Part shown: in pieces, positions 1-10,207 of the stretch | Position numbering within the stretch: position 1 is the first letter of the stretch | Layout: every line of letters starts with the position of its first letter | DNA from: Comamonas piscis | GTDB lineage: Bacteria; Pseudomonadota; Gammaproteobacteria; Burkholderiales; Burkholderiaceae_C | NCBI RefSeq assembly: GCF_014109725.1 | Contig: NZ_CP058554.1 | Span: forward strand, 372,001-436,000 | Direction of reading: 5' to 3' | DNA length: 64,000 nt | The notes under the pieces: model-generated | The model's database searches: none | Seen by the model: only the letters and a program-made list of their open reading frames with translations | Told to the model about the DNA's origin: nothing | Made by a program: the position numbers and the translations under genes

Positions 1-2260
1 GGCGCTCACCCAGCAGCAGCCAGCGCCGCAGCAGGCTCACCAGCACCTCCGCCGCCGCCAAAAACACAAAGCTGCTCAGCAGCGCCTGGATCACCTCGGT
101 GGCGGTGTAGACATAGCCCAGCACAATGCCCACCAAGGTGATGGCCAGCACCAAGAGCGCCGCCACGCTCACCACCTGGCTCCAGCGCAGGCCCGGGCGT
201 TGCTTGAGCACGCTTTGCCGCAGGTAGCGGAAGGCCATCCAGGCCAGGCCCAGGGTCAGCACCAGCAGGCACATGCGGCCCCAGGTGCTGATGGCGGAGT
301 CGTCGTGGCTGTAGAAGGCCAGGCCACCCAGCAGGTCGATCGGCACGATCAGCCAGGTCGCGCGCAGCACCATCTGGCGCAGCACCTGCACCCGCTCACG
401 CGGCCAGCCAAAGTGCGCAACGGCCAGCCCGCAGGGGCGGAACAGCACATTCAGCAAGGTCACCACAAACACAAAGGCGCTCAGCTGCTCCAGCGCCTGG
501 CCCAAGGGCTCCAGCGCCACCGGGGCGGCGGCCGATTGCAGCAGCACCCCAAGCGCGGCGGTGGCAAAGCTCCAGGGCAGCGCATACAGCAGGCTCCAGC
601 CCAGCGCCATCAAGGTCAGGCCAAAGTGGTCTTGCGAGAAGTTATCCACCTGCTCGGCAATGGCCTGCAGCTTCTGCAAGGCATAGCGGCGCAGGCCCAG
701 CAGCAGCAGCACGCCGGCAAAGATGCCGGCATAGATCCAGAGGTTGCGCAGAATGCTGGCGCCCAGCACGCGCGCCGTGTTCCAGGGCGAGGCATTGGCA
801 CTGGGCTCCAGGCCTGCAGGGTCGGCGCTGCGCAGCACCGAGCGCCATTCGTCCAGCCAGCCGCCGCCCATGGCCAGGTGGCTGGGGAACCACAGCAGCT
901 CCTTGTCCATCACCTGCCGCAGCGCACTGCCACTCTTCAAGGTGGATTGCAGCGCGGCATCGGTCTGCTCCAGCACGGCGATGCGCCGCAGCAGCAAGGG
1001 CTGCAGCTGGTCGATCAGCGCGGCCTGCTTGGTCCACAAGGCCGTGTTCTGGACACCGCCGCGCGGGGTCATCGCCGCGCTGCGGCCGCCACCGACCGCC
1101 GCCGTGCCATTGAGGTCAAAGCGCCGCTCGCTGGCATTGAACAGCGCCAGGCGCAGCTCAGCCAGCTGCCGCAGGGTGGCCTTGCGCCGCGCCTGGAGGG
1201 TGTTGACGGTGGGCAGCGCCACCCGCTGCTTCCACAGCCACTGGCCCACTGATGCGCTTCCGCCCAAACGCAGGCGGGCCTGCGTGTCGCGCAGCGCAGA
1301 GGCCAGCTGGCTTTGGCGGTATTCATCGCTGGCCAGCGCCTGGCGCTCCTGCACCAGGCGGTCGTTGTGCGCCAGGATCTGTTCGGCCAGCGTGGTGTTC
1401 TGCTGGGCCACATCGCGCACGGCGGCGGGCGCCTCGGCCACGTCGCTTTCGGCAGCCTGCGTTTGCTGCACCTGCTGCTCCAGCTGCTGGCGGGCGCGGT
1501 CGGCAATACGCTGGTTCAGCCAGGCCACGCGGGGCGTGCGCTCCAGCAACTCGCGGCGCTGGGTTTGCAGTTGCACATCCAGCAGGCGCTGGCGGGTTTC
1601 TATCGTGGATTGCTCTTCCTGGCGCAGTGCCAGTTCTTGTCTGGCGCGGCGGTTTTCAGCATTGCGGCGCAGTTGGCGCGCCTGGGTCAGAGCGGTCGAT
1701 TCGCCGGGTTCGGCCGTCACCGGCGTGGCCGTTTCCTGCACGCGCTGCTGCAAGGTGGCCAGGTCCGTCCGGCCATTGCCGGGCTGGGCCACCAGGTTGG
1801 CCTGCTCGGCCGCTGATTTCTCGATGCCGGACTTGAGCGCGGCGATCGCTTCGCGCTCATCGGTCAGCAGCTTTTCCAGCACTTCCTGGCTGGCATTGGC
1901 GGGCACGCGCTCTTCCCAACGCGCCTGGATCTGCCCCAGCTCCTGGTCGCTCAGCGGCGCTGGCGCTGTGCCCGCAGGGGTCTGCACCCGGCTGCGCAGG
2001 CGTTCGAGCGACTGCGCCAGCGCATCGGCCTCTTGCTCGGCGGTGGCGGTGGCCTCACGCTGGGCCTGGATGGCACGCTCTTCATCACTGCTACTGCTGC
2101 TGGATGAACTGCCCCCCAGGCCCGCCAGCGAGGTCAGTGACTGTGCAGACGCCCCCGATACCAGGGACAGCAGGCAGGCGCAGAGCAGCAGCCACAGGGC
2201 CGGCAGCCACCAGCGTGGCAGGCCCTGGCGGGCAAAAAGAGAGAGGGGGGAGGCGCGCAT
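1..2260 (-). CDS. MscK/KefA-type mechanosensitive channel, 3' end beyond window
   Basis: Inner-membrane channel of the large MscS superfamily, expected to release solutes under hypo-osmotic membrane tension. About 753 codons are present and the frame is open through the left edge, so the pore-lining MscS domain and C-terminus are missing. The start at 2260 gives a classic signal peptide (MRASPLSLFARQG, hydrophobic core, cleavage near ASA-QS at residues 38-41). Then comes a Ser/Asp/Glu-rich segment and a long Gln/Glu/Arg coiled-coil periplasmic region to about residue 480. Several hydrophobic helices follow from about residue 500. An in-frame ATG 11 codons upstream (2293) is possible but would spoil the signal peptide. 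It is the last gene of a minus-strand block behind the giant ATPase, which fits a role in envelope stress. Family assignment rests on architecture. Confidence 0.75.
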   Translation of the reverse strand, partial: MRASPLSLFARQGLPRWWLPALWLLLCACLLSLVSGASAQSLTSLAGLGGSSSSSSSSDEERAIQAQREATATAEQEADALAQSLERLRSRVQTPAGTAPAPLSDQELGQIQARWEERVPANASQEVLEKLLTDEREAIAALKSGIEKSAAEQANLVAQPGNGRTDLATLQQRVQETATPVTAEPGESTALTQARQLRRNAENRRARQELALRQEEQSTIETRQRLLDVQLQTQRRELLERTPRVAWLNQRIADRARQQLEQQVQQTQAAESDVAEAPAAVRDVAQQNTTLAEQILAHNDRLVQERQALASDEYRQSQLASALRDTQARLRLGGSASVGQWLWKQRVALPTVNTLQARRKATLRQLAELRLALFNASERRFDLNGTAAVGGGRSAAMTPRGGVQNTALWTKQAALIDQLQPLLLRRIAVLEQTDAALQSTLKSGSALRQVMDKELLWFPSHLAMGGGWLDEWRSVLRSADPAGLEPSANASPWNTARVLGASILRNLWIYAGIFAGVLLLLGLRRYALQKLQAIAEQVDNFSQDHFGLTLMALGWSLLYALPWSFATAALGVLLQSAAAPVALEPLGQALEQLSAFVFVVTLLNVLFRPCGLAVAHFGWPRERVQVLRQMVLRATWLIVPIDLLGGLAFYSHDDSAISTWGRMCLLVLTLGLAWMAFRYLRQSVLKQRPGLRWSQVVSVAALLVLAITLVGIVLGYVYTATEVIQALLSSFVFLAAAEVLVSLLRRWLLLGER

Positions 2261-2338
2261 CGGCACAGTGTATCGGTATGCGCCATGCCCCATGGCTAGG
2301 ACAAGGGCGCTGCTTGCACCTGATAACAATGCTTTCAA

Positions 2339-2374
2339 CGTCCCTGGCAGTTGCCGCTGCAGATACCAGGGACG
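2339..2374 (-). other. inverted repeat between ATPase and channel genes
   Basis: A 9-bp perfect inverted repeat, CGTCCCTGG at 2339-2347 and CCAGGGACG at 2366-2374, with an 18-nt loop. It sits just downstream of the giant ATPase stop. No T-run follows on the minus strand, so it is not a standard intrinsic terminator. It may be an RNA-stabilising or attenuating hairpin between the two genes. Confidence 0.4.
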
Positions 2375-2383
2375 CTGGGATGC

Positions 2384-5300
2384 TTAGCGTGGTGGGCGGC
2401 CGTCCTGCATGCGGTCAAAGGCCTTGTCGATATCGTCCGCCTGCAAGGTGGGCTGCAGCGGCTGGCGGCCAGCGCGCTGCTGGTCGATCTGCTCTTGCAT
2501 GCGGGTGGCGACCTGCATCAGCACCCGGTGCAGGCCCAACTGCTGGCGCCGGCTTTGGTCGAGATGCTCGACGACCGGTTGCAAGGACTGCAGCAGCAGC
2601 TCGCCGAACTGCTGCACAGCCAGCTCCAAATGCGGCGCATCGGCGGTTTTCTCGGCCTGCGGGGCCGGAGTGCTGTCCAGCACCGCCTGGCGGATGCCAT
2701 CGAGCGACTGGCCCACGGCGGTTTGCGCCTGGCCCCACTGCGCCAGCAGGCGCTGCAGGCCCTCTTGCGCGGCCGTATCGCCCAGCTGCTGCGCCTGCTG
2801 GGCCTGGCCCATGGCGCGGGTGGCAGCCACCAGGTCGACCAGCTGGGTGGTCACCCGGGTGGCGGCATCGGCATTGGCGCCGCCGGCGGCCTGCTGGCGC
2901 TGGAACTGGGCCTTGATCTCGGCCCAGCGCGCCTGGCCCTGTGCATCGGCACTGCCGCGCAGCTCGGCGAGCTTGAGCAGGTTTTCCTCGGCGCCGCCGG
3001 TCAGCATCTGCGCCTCGCCCTGGTAATGGTCGCTCAGCATCTGCGCCATCTCGGCATCGTTCATCACCGGGGTGATCTTCTCGGCCAGCTTGTTCATGTT
3101 GCGGTAGCTGCCCTGCAGCTTGAACGGCGGCTCCGTGCGGTAGTGGTCGTCCTGCGCGGCGCTGTGGATGTACTGCTGGTTCACCTTGAACACCAGCTCG
3201 CGCACCTGCAGCATGCGCTGGAGCACGGCCTCCATCTCGCGCAGCTCGGCGGCCGCGTATTCATGCGACAGCGCATTGGCCGACACCTCCTTGCCCTGCA
3301 CCCGGTCGAGCAGCAGGTACAGGTCTTGCAGGCTGCGGGTGGCCATCGGCGCCAGCACCGCGTTCGAGGTCATGCTGTTCTCGATATAGCTGAGCTTGAA
3401 GACCTCGTCCATGCCACCCAGCACATCGCCCAGGTTGTAGATGTCGGCGCGGTTGGCCAGCATGTCCGGGATCTTGAACACCTCGCCCGATTCGGTATAG
3501 GGGTTGCCGGACATGACCACGCAAAAGCGCTTGCCGCGCATGTCATGGGTCTTGGTCTGGCCCCGCCACACGCCCTCGATGCGGCGCGTGCCGTCAGACA
3601 GCGAGATGAACTTCTGCAGAAACTCGGGGTGCGTGTGCTGGATATCGTCGATGTACAGCATCACATTGTTGGCCATCTCCAGCGCCAGGTTGAGCTTCTC
3701 CAGCTCCTTGGCCGCCGTCGCATCGGGCGCCTGCGCCGGGTCGAGCGAGCGCACCGAGTGGCCCAGCGCCGGGCCGTTGATCTTCATGAAGATGAGCCCC
3801 AGGCGGTTGGCCACGTACTCCATCAACGTGGTCTTGCCGTAGCCGGGCGGCGAGATCATCATCAGCAGGCCCATCTGGTCGGTGCGCTTGTTCTCGCCCA
3901 CCACGCCAATCTGCTTGGCTAGGTTGTCGCCAATCACCGGCAGGTAGATCTCGTTGATCAGCCGGTTGCGCACAAAGGACGACAGCGGCCGGGCCTTGAA
4001 CTCCTCCAGCCTGAAGCGCGCGCGGTAGCCGGCCAGCAGCTGCTGGCGCAGCGCCTGGTAGCGCTCCCACTGCGGCAGGTAGCGGCGGTAGTGGCGCGCG
4101 GCACGCGTGGTCAGCTCATCGAGCTGGATGGGCAGGCGCCCGCCCTGCACCCGGCCATGCTGGCCCAGCAAGCCCTGCACCTCGCAGCGCAGATCGGCCG
4201 TGCTCAGCTGGTGGGTCAGCTCAGCCTGGCAAACCAGCCAGGCTGCCGCCTCGCTGCAATAGGGCAGCCAGGCGGCGCGTTCGGCCTCTGGAGCGGCCTG
4301 TGCCACCGTTTGCAGCCAGTGCAAGGCACTGCGCCAGCGCTGGGCCAGCGGTGCAGCGCTGCGCTCGCGGCTGGCCTGGCCGGCCTCGCCGCCTGCCCAG
4401 TAGCGCTGCAGATCGGCCCAGTGCAGCCCTTCTTTGGGGCCGGCCTTGAGCGCCTGCTGTAACGCGGCGATCACCGCCTGGCTGGCGCCCGAGAAATGGA
4501 AGCGCAGCGCCTTGTGCGCCAGCTCGGCCTGCAGGTAGTCGGCGGCGGCGCGCAGCAGGTTGTCGGCCTCGCTGTCCCACTCGCCGTCATCAGGAACAGC
4601 GGTTGCGGCGGCTGCCAACAGGGGACTGGCCGGGTCGGAGCGCAGCAGCGCATCGAGCAGGCCCTGCTCCTGCGCAAAGTCGCGCAGCTGGGCCATGATG
4701 TCGGTCTGCAGCGCCAGGCGCTCGGCTTCGCTGCCCAGCAGCTGTTGCATGGCCTGGGCCTGCTGCGCGCGCTCGGGCCAACGGGCAATGCTGCTGGCGC
4801 GTTGCGGCTGCTGGATATGGGCCTGCTGGCTCCAGAACAGCAGCGCCAGGCTGCGGGCCTGCGGTGCATGCCGCAGCACGCCGGCGCCATCGGCCAGCGG
4901 CACCAGCGCCTGCAGAATCAGCGCCGCATCATGGTCGTGGATGCCGCGCTCATAGCCATCGCGGTAGCGCGGTGCAGAGAACTCGCGGATCGCCTGGGTC
5001 AGCGCCTCGGTATCGGGCAAAAGCTGGCGCAAGCGGTCCTGGCTCCAGCCCTCGCGGCCGGCACGCACCGCTTGCACCACCTCCAGCGCCAGGTACTCGC
5101 CCCGGTACATTTCGGCCGATTCAGCGGGCGAAGAGGCATCCCAGTAGGCCTGCAGGCCGGCCAGCTCGGCATTGTCCACCGCCTCGAAGTACTCGGTGCC
5201 CACCAGGTGCAGGTAGAGCTGCCCATCGCGGGGCAGCAAGGTCATGTCCAGGTCCTGGTTGCCGACCGAGAAGCGGTGGCGGCCCAGGCGGATCAGCTTG

Positions 5301-7894
5301 CCATCGCCCTCGTACAGATCGGTGCGGTCCTGCAGCGCGCGGAAGGCCTGGTCGCGCAGCGATTTGATGCGGCTGTCGATGTCATCGGCCTTGACGGGGT
5401 CCTGCAGCTCGCCGCGCAAACGCCCGGCCAGTTCCTTGAGCTTGGCGATCAGCGGATCGCCGGCAAAAAAGGCATGCAAGGCCTCGGGGCTGGCGATCTT
5501 CTCGGCGCGCTTGGGGAGGCCCTGCACAATGCGCAAGGCGGCATCGAGCACGCCCTGCGCGCGGCGCTGGCGCTCGTCCTGCAAGGACTGTTTGCGCGCC
5601 TCAAAGGTCTCCAGCACCTCTTCGCGCTTGGCGATGATGTCGGAGAGAAACTGCGCATGCTCGCCAAACTGGCCCTCGATGTCTTCGAGCTGCACCAGGA
5701 GGCGCGCCAGTTGCTCATCGCATTTCTCAGGTGTCTGGGCCAGGTTCAGCCCGCTGACAATGCTTTGCGAAAACAGCGCCAGCTGCGCGGCAAACTGCGC
5801 CAGGTTCTCGGCACTGCCCAGGCCCGATTTGCGCTGCTCGGCCCGGGCCCGCACCTGGTTCAAGCGGGCGTAGATGGCCGAGATGCGGTCTACCACCGCC
5901 GTGCGCTGGGTGGCATCGTCGATCTTGAGGCTGCCCATCAGCTCGGACAGCAGATCGAGCGCGGCCGACATCTGGGCCATCTCCGCCAGCGGCTCGGCCA
6001 GCTGCACCACCGTGGTCGCCGCCTGGGCCTGCTGGTCCAGCGCCTGCAGCTGCTCCACATAGGGCTGCATGGCAGCATCGGTGGCAATAAAGCCCGCCGT
6101 GCGCTGCGATACCTCGGCCTGCGCCTCGTCGGCCGTCTGCACCATGGCCTCGATGGCTGCGGCATCTACATAGCGCAGCTCGCGCGTGGCCAGCAGCTGG
6201 CCGCGCAATGCCGCCAGATCGGTCAGCGCGCCCACATAGTCATCGATGCTATCGCCATCGGTCAGGCGTATCTGCTTGAGCAGCTGCGCATGGCGGCTGC
6301 TGACCTCGCCCATGGCCTTGGCCGAGGCCTGGCGGATGCTCTCCACCTTCTCGTATTCGTCGAGCACCGCATCACCGGTGGCGACAATGCCCAGCAGGTT
6401 CTGCTGCAGCGCCTGCATGGCCGGGCTGCTGAGCCAGTGGTAGCGCTCAAACAGGCGCCGCGCGGTGTCGATCAGCCGCTCGTAGCGCGGCAGCGATACC
6501 TCGGGCGCAGCGATCTCCTTGCGCACGCTGTACAGGTCGGAGATACCACTGACCAGCTCGGCATTGCCGATGCGGCCCAGCGCGCTGTCTTTCTGCGGCT
6601 GGCGCGCGGCATAGTCGTCCGACGCAAACGGCGTGCGCCACAGCTGCATCGGGTGAACGCGCGAGGCCTCGTTGCTCTCGGCGGCAAAGATGACGATGCG
6701 GCCATCGTCCATGCGCGCATAGCCATGGCCGATGATGGGCGGCTGCAGCGCGCGCTCGATCAGGTTGTACTTGAACAGCGCCATGCGCCCGCTCTCGGGC
6801 TCGTAGAACACATAGAGCACATCCTCACCATTGGGCGAGCGGATGCTGCGCCGGTAGCGCATGCCCTGCATGTTCTGCTCAAAAGCGCGGTGCTCGCCGT
6901 TTTGCAGGTAGTAGCCGCCAGGGAAGATGATGCCGTGGTCCTGGGGCAGCTGGATGCAGGCCGCGCCAATCGCATCCATGCGCAGCACCTGGCGCGACAA
7001 GGTGTTGTAGACCAGGTAGCGCCACTGGTCCTCACGGTAAGGCAGGATCTTGAGCAGGATCAGGCTGCCCACCGCCGCGTATTCAAACACGGCATCGTCG
7101 AGCGACTGGTTCTTCTCTTGCACCGGCTCGCGGTAGAGGCCCAGACCGTCATTGGTGTTGTTCTCGACCTTGATGGTCAGGTCACCATCGAGCGTCTCGA
7201 CAAACACCTTGTCGAGGATATTGATGTGCGGATGGCGGCCCTGCACCAGGTGCTCGCGGCCAGCGCGCTGCCACTCAAAATCATGAGGCGCGGGCAGCTC
7301 GATATCGCGCTCGCCCCGGTTGTCGATGTAGCGGATCTGCTGCCCATCGGGCGATACCGACCAGCGGAACACCCGCACATCGCCCAGCCGTTCGCCAATC
7401 TGAAAACTCGCCAGCAGCTTGCCATCACGCACCGCCAGCTGCATCAGCTTGGTGTGTTTGTAATAGGCGTACAGCTCCTGGAAATCCTGCACAAAGCTCT
7501 GGATGCCTAAAAAGCTGTCCTTGGTGTCCACCGGCGTAACTTCATAGCCCTGCTCGCCCTCATGCAGGCGGTAGAGCGCAAACACATCGTCGATGCGCGT
7601 CTCCTGCTTGAGGCCCATGAACACGTTGTAGCCAAACAGCAGATAGCCGCCCACCTGGGCGATATCGCGGCCCAGGCAGTTGTTTTCGGTGCGCACCCGC
7701 ATGCGGGCGATGACCTCCATCTGGCTGCGGCCAAACTCCTCCAGCCGCGCTTCGTTCAGTTCACGCGCCAGGGTCTCCAGCGCCTGGCCCTGGGCATCGA
7801 GCCGCTTGGCCAGCACTTCATAGGAGCCGCCGCTGGCGACGGCGTCGTCAACGGCAGAGCGGTCCGGTTGGTCGTTGGATGGGGTAGTGGACAT
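2384..7894 (-). CDS. giant AAA ATPase, DUF3686 / 'DNA repair ATPase' family
   Basis: An 1836-residue protein of the type usually annotated DNA repair ATPase (DUF3686 plus AAA). The N-terminal third (to about residue 480) is beta-rich with repeated short strands and may form a propeller-like module. Residues about 480-1250 are mostly coiled coil and helical. The AAA core has a Walker A loop (SPPGYGKTTLM, around residue 1345), a Walker B strand (VMLYIDDIQH, around 1415) and a sensor-1-like stretch (VVMSGNPYT, around 1460). The C-terminal 300 residues are helical, Gln/Ala-rich. No signal peptide or membrane helix is evident, so it is probably cytosolic. It lies directly downstream of the flotillin, PspA and YqiJ genes. 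That context suggests membrane-associated remodelling more than DNA repair, which is inference. Confidence 0.8.
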   Translation of the reverse strand: MSTTPSNDQPDRSAVDDAVASGGSYEVLAKRLDAQGQALETLARELNEARLEEFGRSQMEVIARMRVRTENNCLGRDIAQVGGYLLFGYNVFMGLKQETRIDDVFALYRLHEGEQGYEVTPVDTKDSFLGIQSFVQDFQELYAYYKHTKLMQLAVRDGKLLASFQIGERLGDVRVFRWSVSPDGQQIRYIDNRGERDIELPAPHDFEWQRAGREHLVQGRHPHINILDKVFVETLDGDLTIKVENNTNDGLGLYREPVQEKNQSLDDAVFEYAAVGSLILLKILPYREDQWRYLVYNTLSRQVLRMDAIGAACIQLPQDHGIIFPGGYYLQNGEHRAFEQNMQGMRYRRSIRSPNGEDVLYVFYEPESGRMALFKYNLIERALQPPIIGHGYARMDDGRIVIFAAESNEASRVHPMQLWRTPFASDDYAARQPQKDSALGRIGNAELVSGISDLYSVRKEIAAPEVSLPRYERLIDTARRLFERYHWLSSPAMQALQQNLLGIVATGDAVLDEYEKVESIRQASAKAMGEVSSRHAQLLKQIRLTDGDSIDDYVGALTDLAALRGQLLATRELRYVDAAAIEAMVQTADEAQAEVSQRTAGFIATDAAMQPYVEQLQALDQQAQAATTVVQLAEPLAEMAQMSAALDLLSELMGSLKIDDATQRTAVVDRISAIYARLNQVRARAEQRKSGLGSAENLAQFAAQLALFSQSIVSGLNLAQTPEKCDEQLARLLVQLEDIEGQFGEHAQFLSDIIAKREEVLETFEARKQSLQDERQRRAQGVLDAALRIVQGLPKRAEKIASPEALHAFFAGDPLIAKLKELAGRLRGELQDPVKADDIDSRIKSLRDQAFRALQDRTDLYEGDGKLIRLGRHRFSVGNQDLDMTLLPRDGQLYLHLVGTEYFEAVDNAELAGLQAYWDASSPAESAEMYRGEYLALEVVQAVRAGREGWSQDRLRQLLPDTEALTQAIREFSAPRYRDGYERGIHDHDAALILQALVPLADGAGVLRHAPQARSLALLFWSQQAHIQQPQRASSIARWPERAQQAQAMQQLLGSEAERLALQTDIMAQLRDFAQEQGLLDALLRSDPASPLLAAAATAVPDDGEWDSEADNLLRAAADYLQAELAHKALRFHFSGASQAVIAALQQALKAGPKEGLHWADLQRYWAGGEAGQASRERSAAPLAQRWRSALHWLQTVAQAAPEAERAAWLPYCSEAAAWLVCQAELTHQLSTADLRCEVQGLLGQHGRVQGGRLPIQLDELTTRAARHYRRYLPQWERYQALRQQLLAGYRARFRLEEFKARPLSSFVRNRLINEIYLPVIGDNLAKQIGVVGENKRTDQMGLLMMISPPGYGKTTLMEYVANRLGLIFMKINGPALGHSVRSLDPAQAPDATAAKELEKLNLALEMANNVMLYIDDIQHTHPEFLQKFISLSDGTRRIEGVWRGQTKTHDMRGKRFCVVMSGNPYTESGEVFKIPDMLANRADIYNLGDVLGGMDEVFKLSYIENSMTSNAVLAPMATRSLQDLYLLLDRVQGKEVSANALSHEYAAAELREMEAVLQRMLQVRELVFKVNQQYIHSAAQDDHYRTEPPFKLQGSYRNMNKLAEKITPVMNDAEMAQMLSDHYQGEAQMLTGGAEENLLKLAELRGSADAQGQARWAEIKAQFQRQQAAGGANADAATRVTTQLVDLVAATRAMGQAQQAQQLGDTAAQEGLQRLLAQWGQAQTAVGQSLDGIRQAVLDSTPAPQAEKTADAPHLELAVQQFGELLLQSLQPVVEHLDQSRRQQLGLHRVLMQVATRMQEQIDQQRAGRQPLQPTLQADDIDKAFDRMQDGRPPR

Positions 7895-8033
7895 GGCTTG
7901 AGCGGCAGAGAGTGCGGTGGGGCATGGCAGACCAGCGCGGGGGCTGGGGCCTGCCTTGCAAGAGGGCTAGACGCCCAGAGGAAACGAGTAGACCGGGGGC
8001 CAGGCCTGAAGCTTGGCCTAGCCTGGCGCCAGG

Positions 8034-10124
8034 TCAGGACTCGGTCGCCGAGGGCGGCAGGCTCTTCTTGTCCTGGCCACCGCCCAGCAGGTTGCTCAGC
8101 GCATCGCTGGGCAGGCCCTTGCCGCCGATGAACTTCTGCAGCAGCTCCTGCACGATGGGGCTCTTGGCCGAGACACCTTCTACCGCCTTGCCCACCGACA
8201 GCGCCTTGGCAAAGTTGTTGAAGAAATCGCCACCGCCGCCGACGATGTCGATATTGGCCTTGGACAGCGCAGCCGACAGCACCTCGGCCTGCTCCTGCGC
8301 CACGGTCTTGTTCGCCTCGATGGCGGCCAGCGCCTGCTCGAAGTTCTTCTCCAGCTGCATGCGGAACTCTTCGTGCGAGCGGGCCTGGTCGGACAGCGAG
8401 GCCAGCGCGCTGAACTTCTCGGTCAAACCCTTGGCCTCGGCAAACAGCTTGTCGCGCAGCACATCGGCTTCGGACTGGCCCACATCGCGGGTCACTACGG
8501 CCTTGGTGTTGCCCACCTGGGCCTCACCACGGGCCTGCGCCATCAGGCGCTCTTCCAGCACCTTGGCATCGGCCAGGCCCAGCTTTTCGTTGGCATCGGC
8601 CTGGGCTTCGATCACCCGCACTTCGGCCAGGCCCTTTTCCTCTTCGCCCTTGGCCTGGGCAATGAGCTTTTCCGCAATGATCTTGGCCTGCACCATGCCT
8701 TCGCGCTCGATGGCGGCTGCCGTCACTTCGCGCACCTTGGCATCAGCCAGGCCTGGCGCTGCGCGCTCAACCTCGATGGCCTCGGCCATCTTCTTCTTGG
8801 CCTCGGCGGTCTTGCCGGCGGCTTCCAGCTCGGCCTGGGCCAGGTTGGTCACTTCGATGGCCTTGTGGCGCGACGCGGTTTCATCGGCCTCGGCCTTCTT
8901 GACCTGGCGCACCATGTCTTCTTCGGCCTGGGCCTGGGCGGTCAGCACGGTGACCTGCTTCATGCGCTCGGCTTCGGACACCACGCGCACTTCCTTGATG
9001 CGTTCCTCTTCCTGGGCCACGCCCTTTTCGACCACCACGCGCTCGCGGATGACATTGGCGATACTGGCCTTCTCGACTTCGATGGCCTTTTCCTTCTCGA
9101 TGCGCTGCAGCTCCACCTCGCGCTGGCGCGAGACCACTTCCAGGTCCTTGGCGCGGGTGACCTTTTCAATCTCGATCACCACCGCGCGCTCGCGGTTCTG
9201 CTGGGCCACTGCGACTTCGCGCTGGCGGTTTTCTTCGCGGATATCGAGCTGCTCCTGCGTCTGGATGCGGGCCTGCTCGGCTTTCAGGCGCTCTTCTTCC
9301 TGCACCTTCTGGGTTTCGGCCTGCTCGCGCGCCTGGATGGTGGCGATCTCGCGCTTCTGGCGCGCTTCGGCATCGGCCTGCTGGCGCTCCAAGGCCAGCA
9401 TGGCTTCCTTGGTCTCGACGTTCTTCTTGGTCACGGCCAGCTCGGCATTGCGTTCGAGCTCGTTGGTGACGATGTTCTGGTTGGCCGTCAGCTCGGTGAT
9501 CTTGCGGATGCCTTCCGAGTCCAGGATGTTGTTCGGGTCCAGCGAGGACTTGGAGGTCTGCTCCAGGTAGTCGATGGCCACGTCTTCAAGCACATAGCCG
9601 TTGAGGTCGTTGCCGATCACATGGATGATCTGGTCGCGGAACTCCTGGCGGTTCTCGAACAGCTTCACAAAGTCGATCTGCTTGCCCACGGTCTTCAAGG
9701 CCTCGGAGAACTTGGCATTGAACAGCTCGTTGACAGCGCCCTTTTCCGAGGCGCGGTCCACGCCAATCGCCTTGGCCACCTTGAGCACATCGGCTGCGGT
9801 CTCGTTGACGCGCAGGTAAAAGGCCACGGTGATGTCGGCACGCATGTTGTCGCGGCAGATCAGGCCTTCCTTGCCACGGCGGTCAATCTCCAAGGTAATC
9901 AGCGAGATGCGCATGAACTCCTTCTTGTGGATCACCGGCAGCACCATGCCGCCGGTGAACTTCACCTTGGGCTGCGAGGTCGTGTCATTGATGATCAGCG
10001 CCGTGCCCTGGGGCACCTTGATGTAGAAGGCCTTGACCAGGGCAAACAGGCCCAGGATGACGATGAAGATCGAGCCGATCACCACGCCCGCGACGATGTA
10101 CCACTCCAGATTTCCCCAATTCAT
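8034..10124 (-). CDS. yqiK: flotillin family protein (YqiK type)
   Basis: Membrane-microdomain scaffold of 696 residues. The start at 10124 (MNWGNLEWYIVAG) is preceded by AGGGAGA at good spacing; an open frame extends 29 codons further upstream but lacks flotillin character. Residues about 7-30 form one membrane helix, residues about 30-190 an SPFH/band-7 domain. The rest is a very long Glu/Ala/Lys/Arg heptad region full of EIEK, AEAK and AQAK repeats, typical of flotillins. Residues 600-680 are less charged, with a GGGGD stretch. It follows the YqiJ-type gene, the same pairing as yqiJ-yqiK in enterobacteria, where YqiJ is thought to be the NfeD-like partner. Expected to organise inner-membrane domains with the PspA homologue encoded upstream. 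Confidence 0.92.
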   Translation of the reverse strand: MNWGNLEWYIVAGVVIGSIFIVILGLFALVKAFYIKVPQGTALIINDTTSQPKVKFTGGMVLPVIHKKEFMRISLITLEIDRRGKEGLICRDNMRADITVAFYLRVNETAADVLKVAKAIGVDRASEKGAVNELFNAKFSEALKTVGKQIDFVKLFENRQEFRDQIIHVIGNDLNGYVLEDVAIDYLEQTSKSSLDPNNILDSEGIRKITELTANQNIVTNELERNAELAVTKKNVETKEAMLALERQQADAEARQKREIATIQAREQAETQKVQEEERLKAEQARIQTQEQLDIREENRQREVAVAQQNRERAVVIEIEKVTRAKDLEVVSRQREVELQRIEKEKAIEVEKASIANVIRERVVVEKGVAQEEERIKEVRVVSEAERMKQVTVLTAQAQAEEDMVRQVKKAEADETASRHKAIEVTNLAQAELEAAGKTAEAKKKMAEAIEVERAAPGLADAKVREVTAAAIEREGMVQAKIIAEKLIAQAKGEEEKGLAEVRVIEAQADANEKLGLADAKVLEERLMAQARGEAQVGNTKAVVTRDVGQSEADVLRDKLFAEAKGLTEKFSALASLSDQARSHEEFRMQLEKNFEQALAAIEANKTVAQEQAEVLSAALSKANIDIVGGGGDFFNNFAKALSVGKAVEGVSAKSPIVQELLQKFIGGKGLPSDALSNLLGGGQDKKSLPPSATES

Positions 10125-10207
10125 GCGTATCTCCCTATCAGTATCAGTCTTAAAAAAACAAGGCGAATGCGGGCCCGCCGCGCGCTGGCGCGGGCGGGGC
10201 GCGCGTG

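Noticed and set aside
641..650. TTATCCACC near-match to a DnaA box
   Set aside because: It lies inside the MscK-type coding region and mismatches the consensus at the last base; not counted as a site.
200..2387. two long plus-strand open frames at the left edge (200-1252 and 744-2387)
   Set aside because: They lie opposite the MscK-type gene, whose minus-strand translation shows a signal peptide, coiled coil and membrane helices.
4496..7510. 1004-codon open frame on the plus strand
   Set aside because: It is the mirror of the giant ATPase coding strand. The predicted protein is low-complexity (Leu/Gln/Gly/His-rich) with no domain; long antisense frames are common in GC-rich genes.
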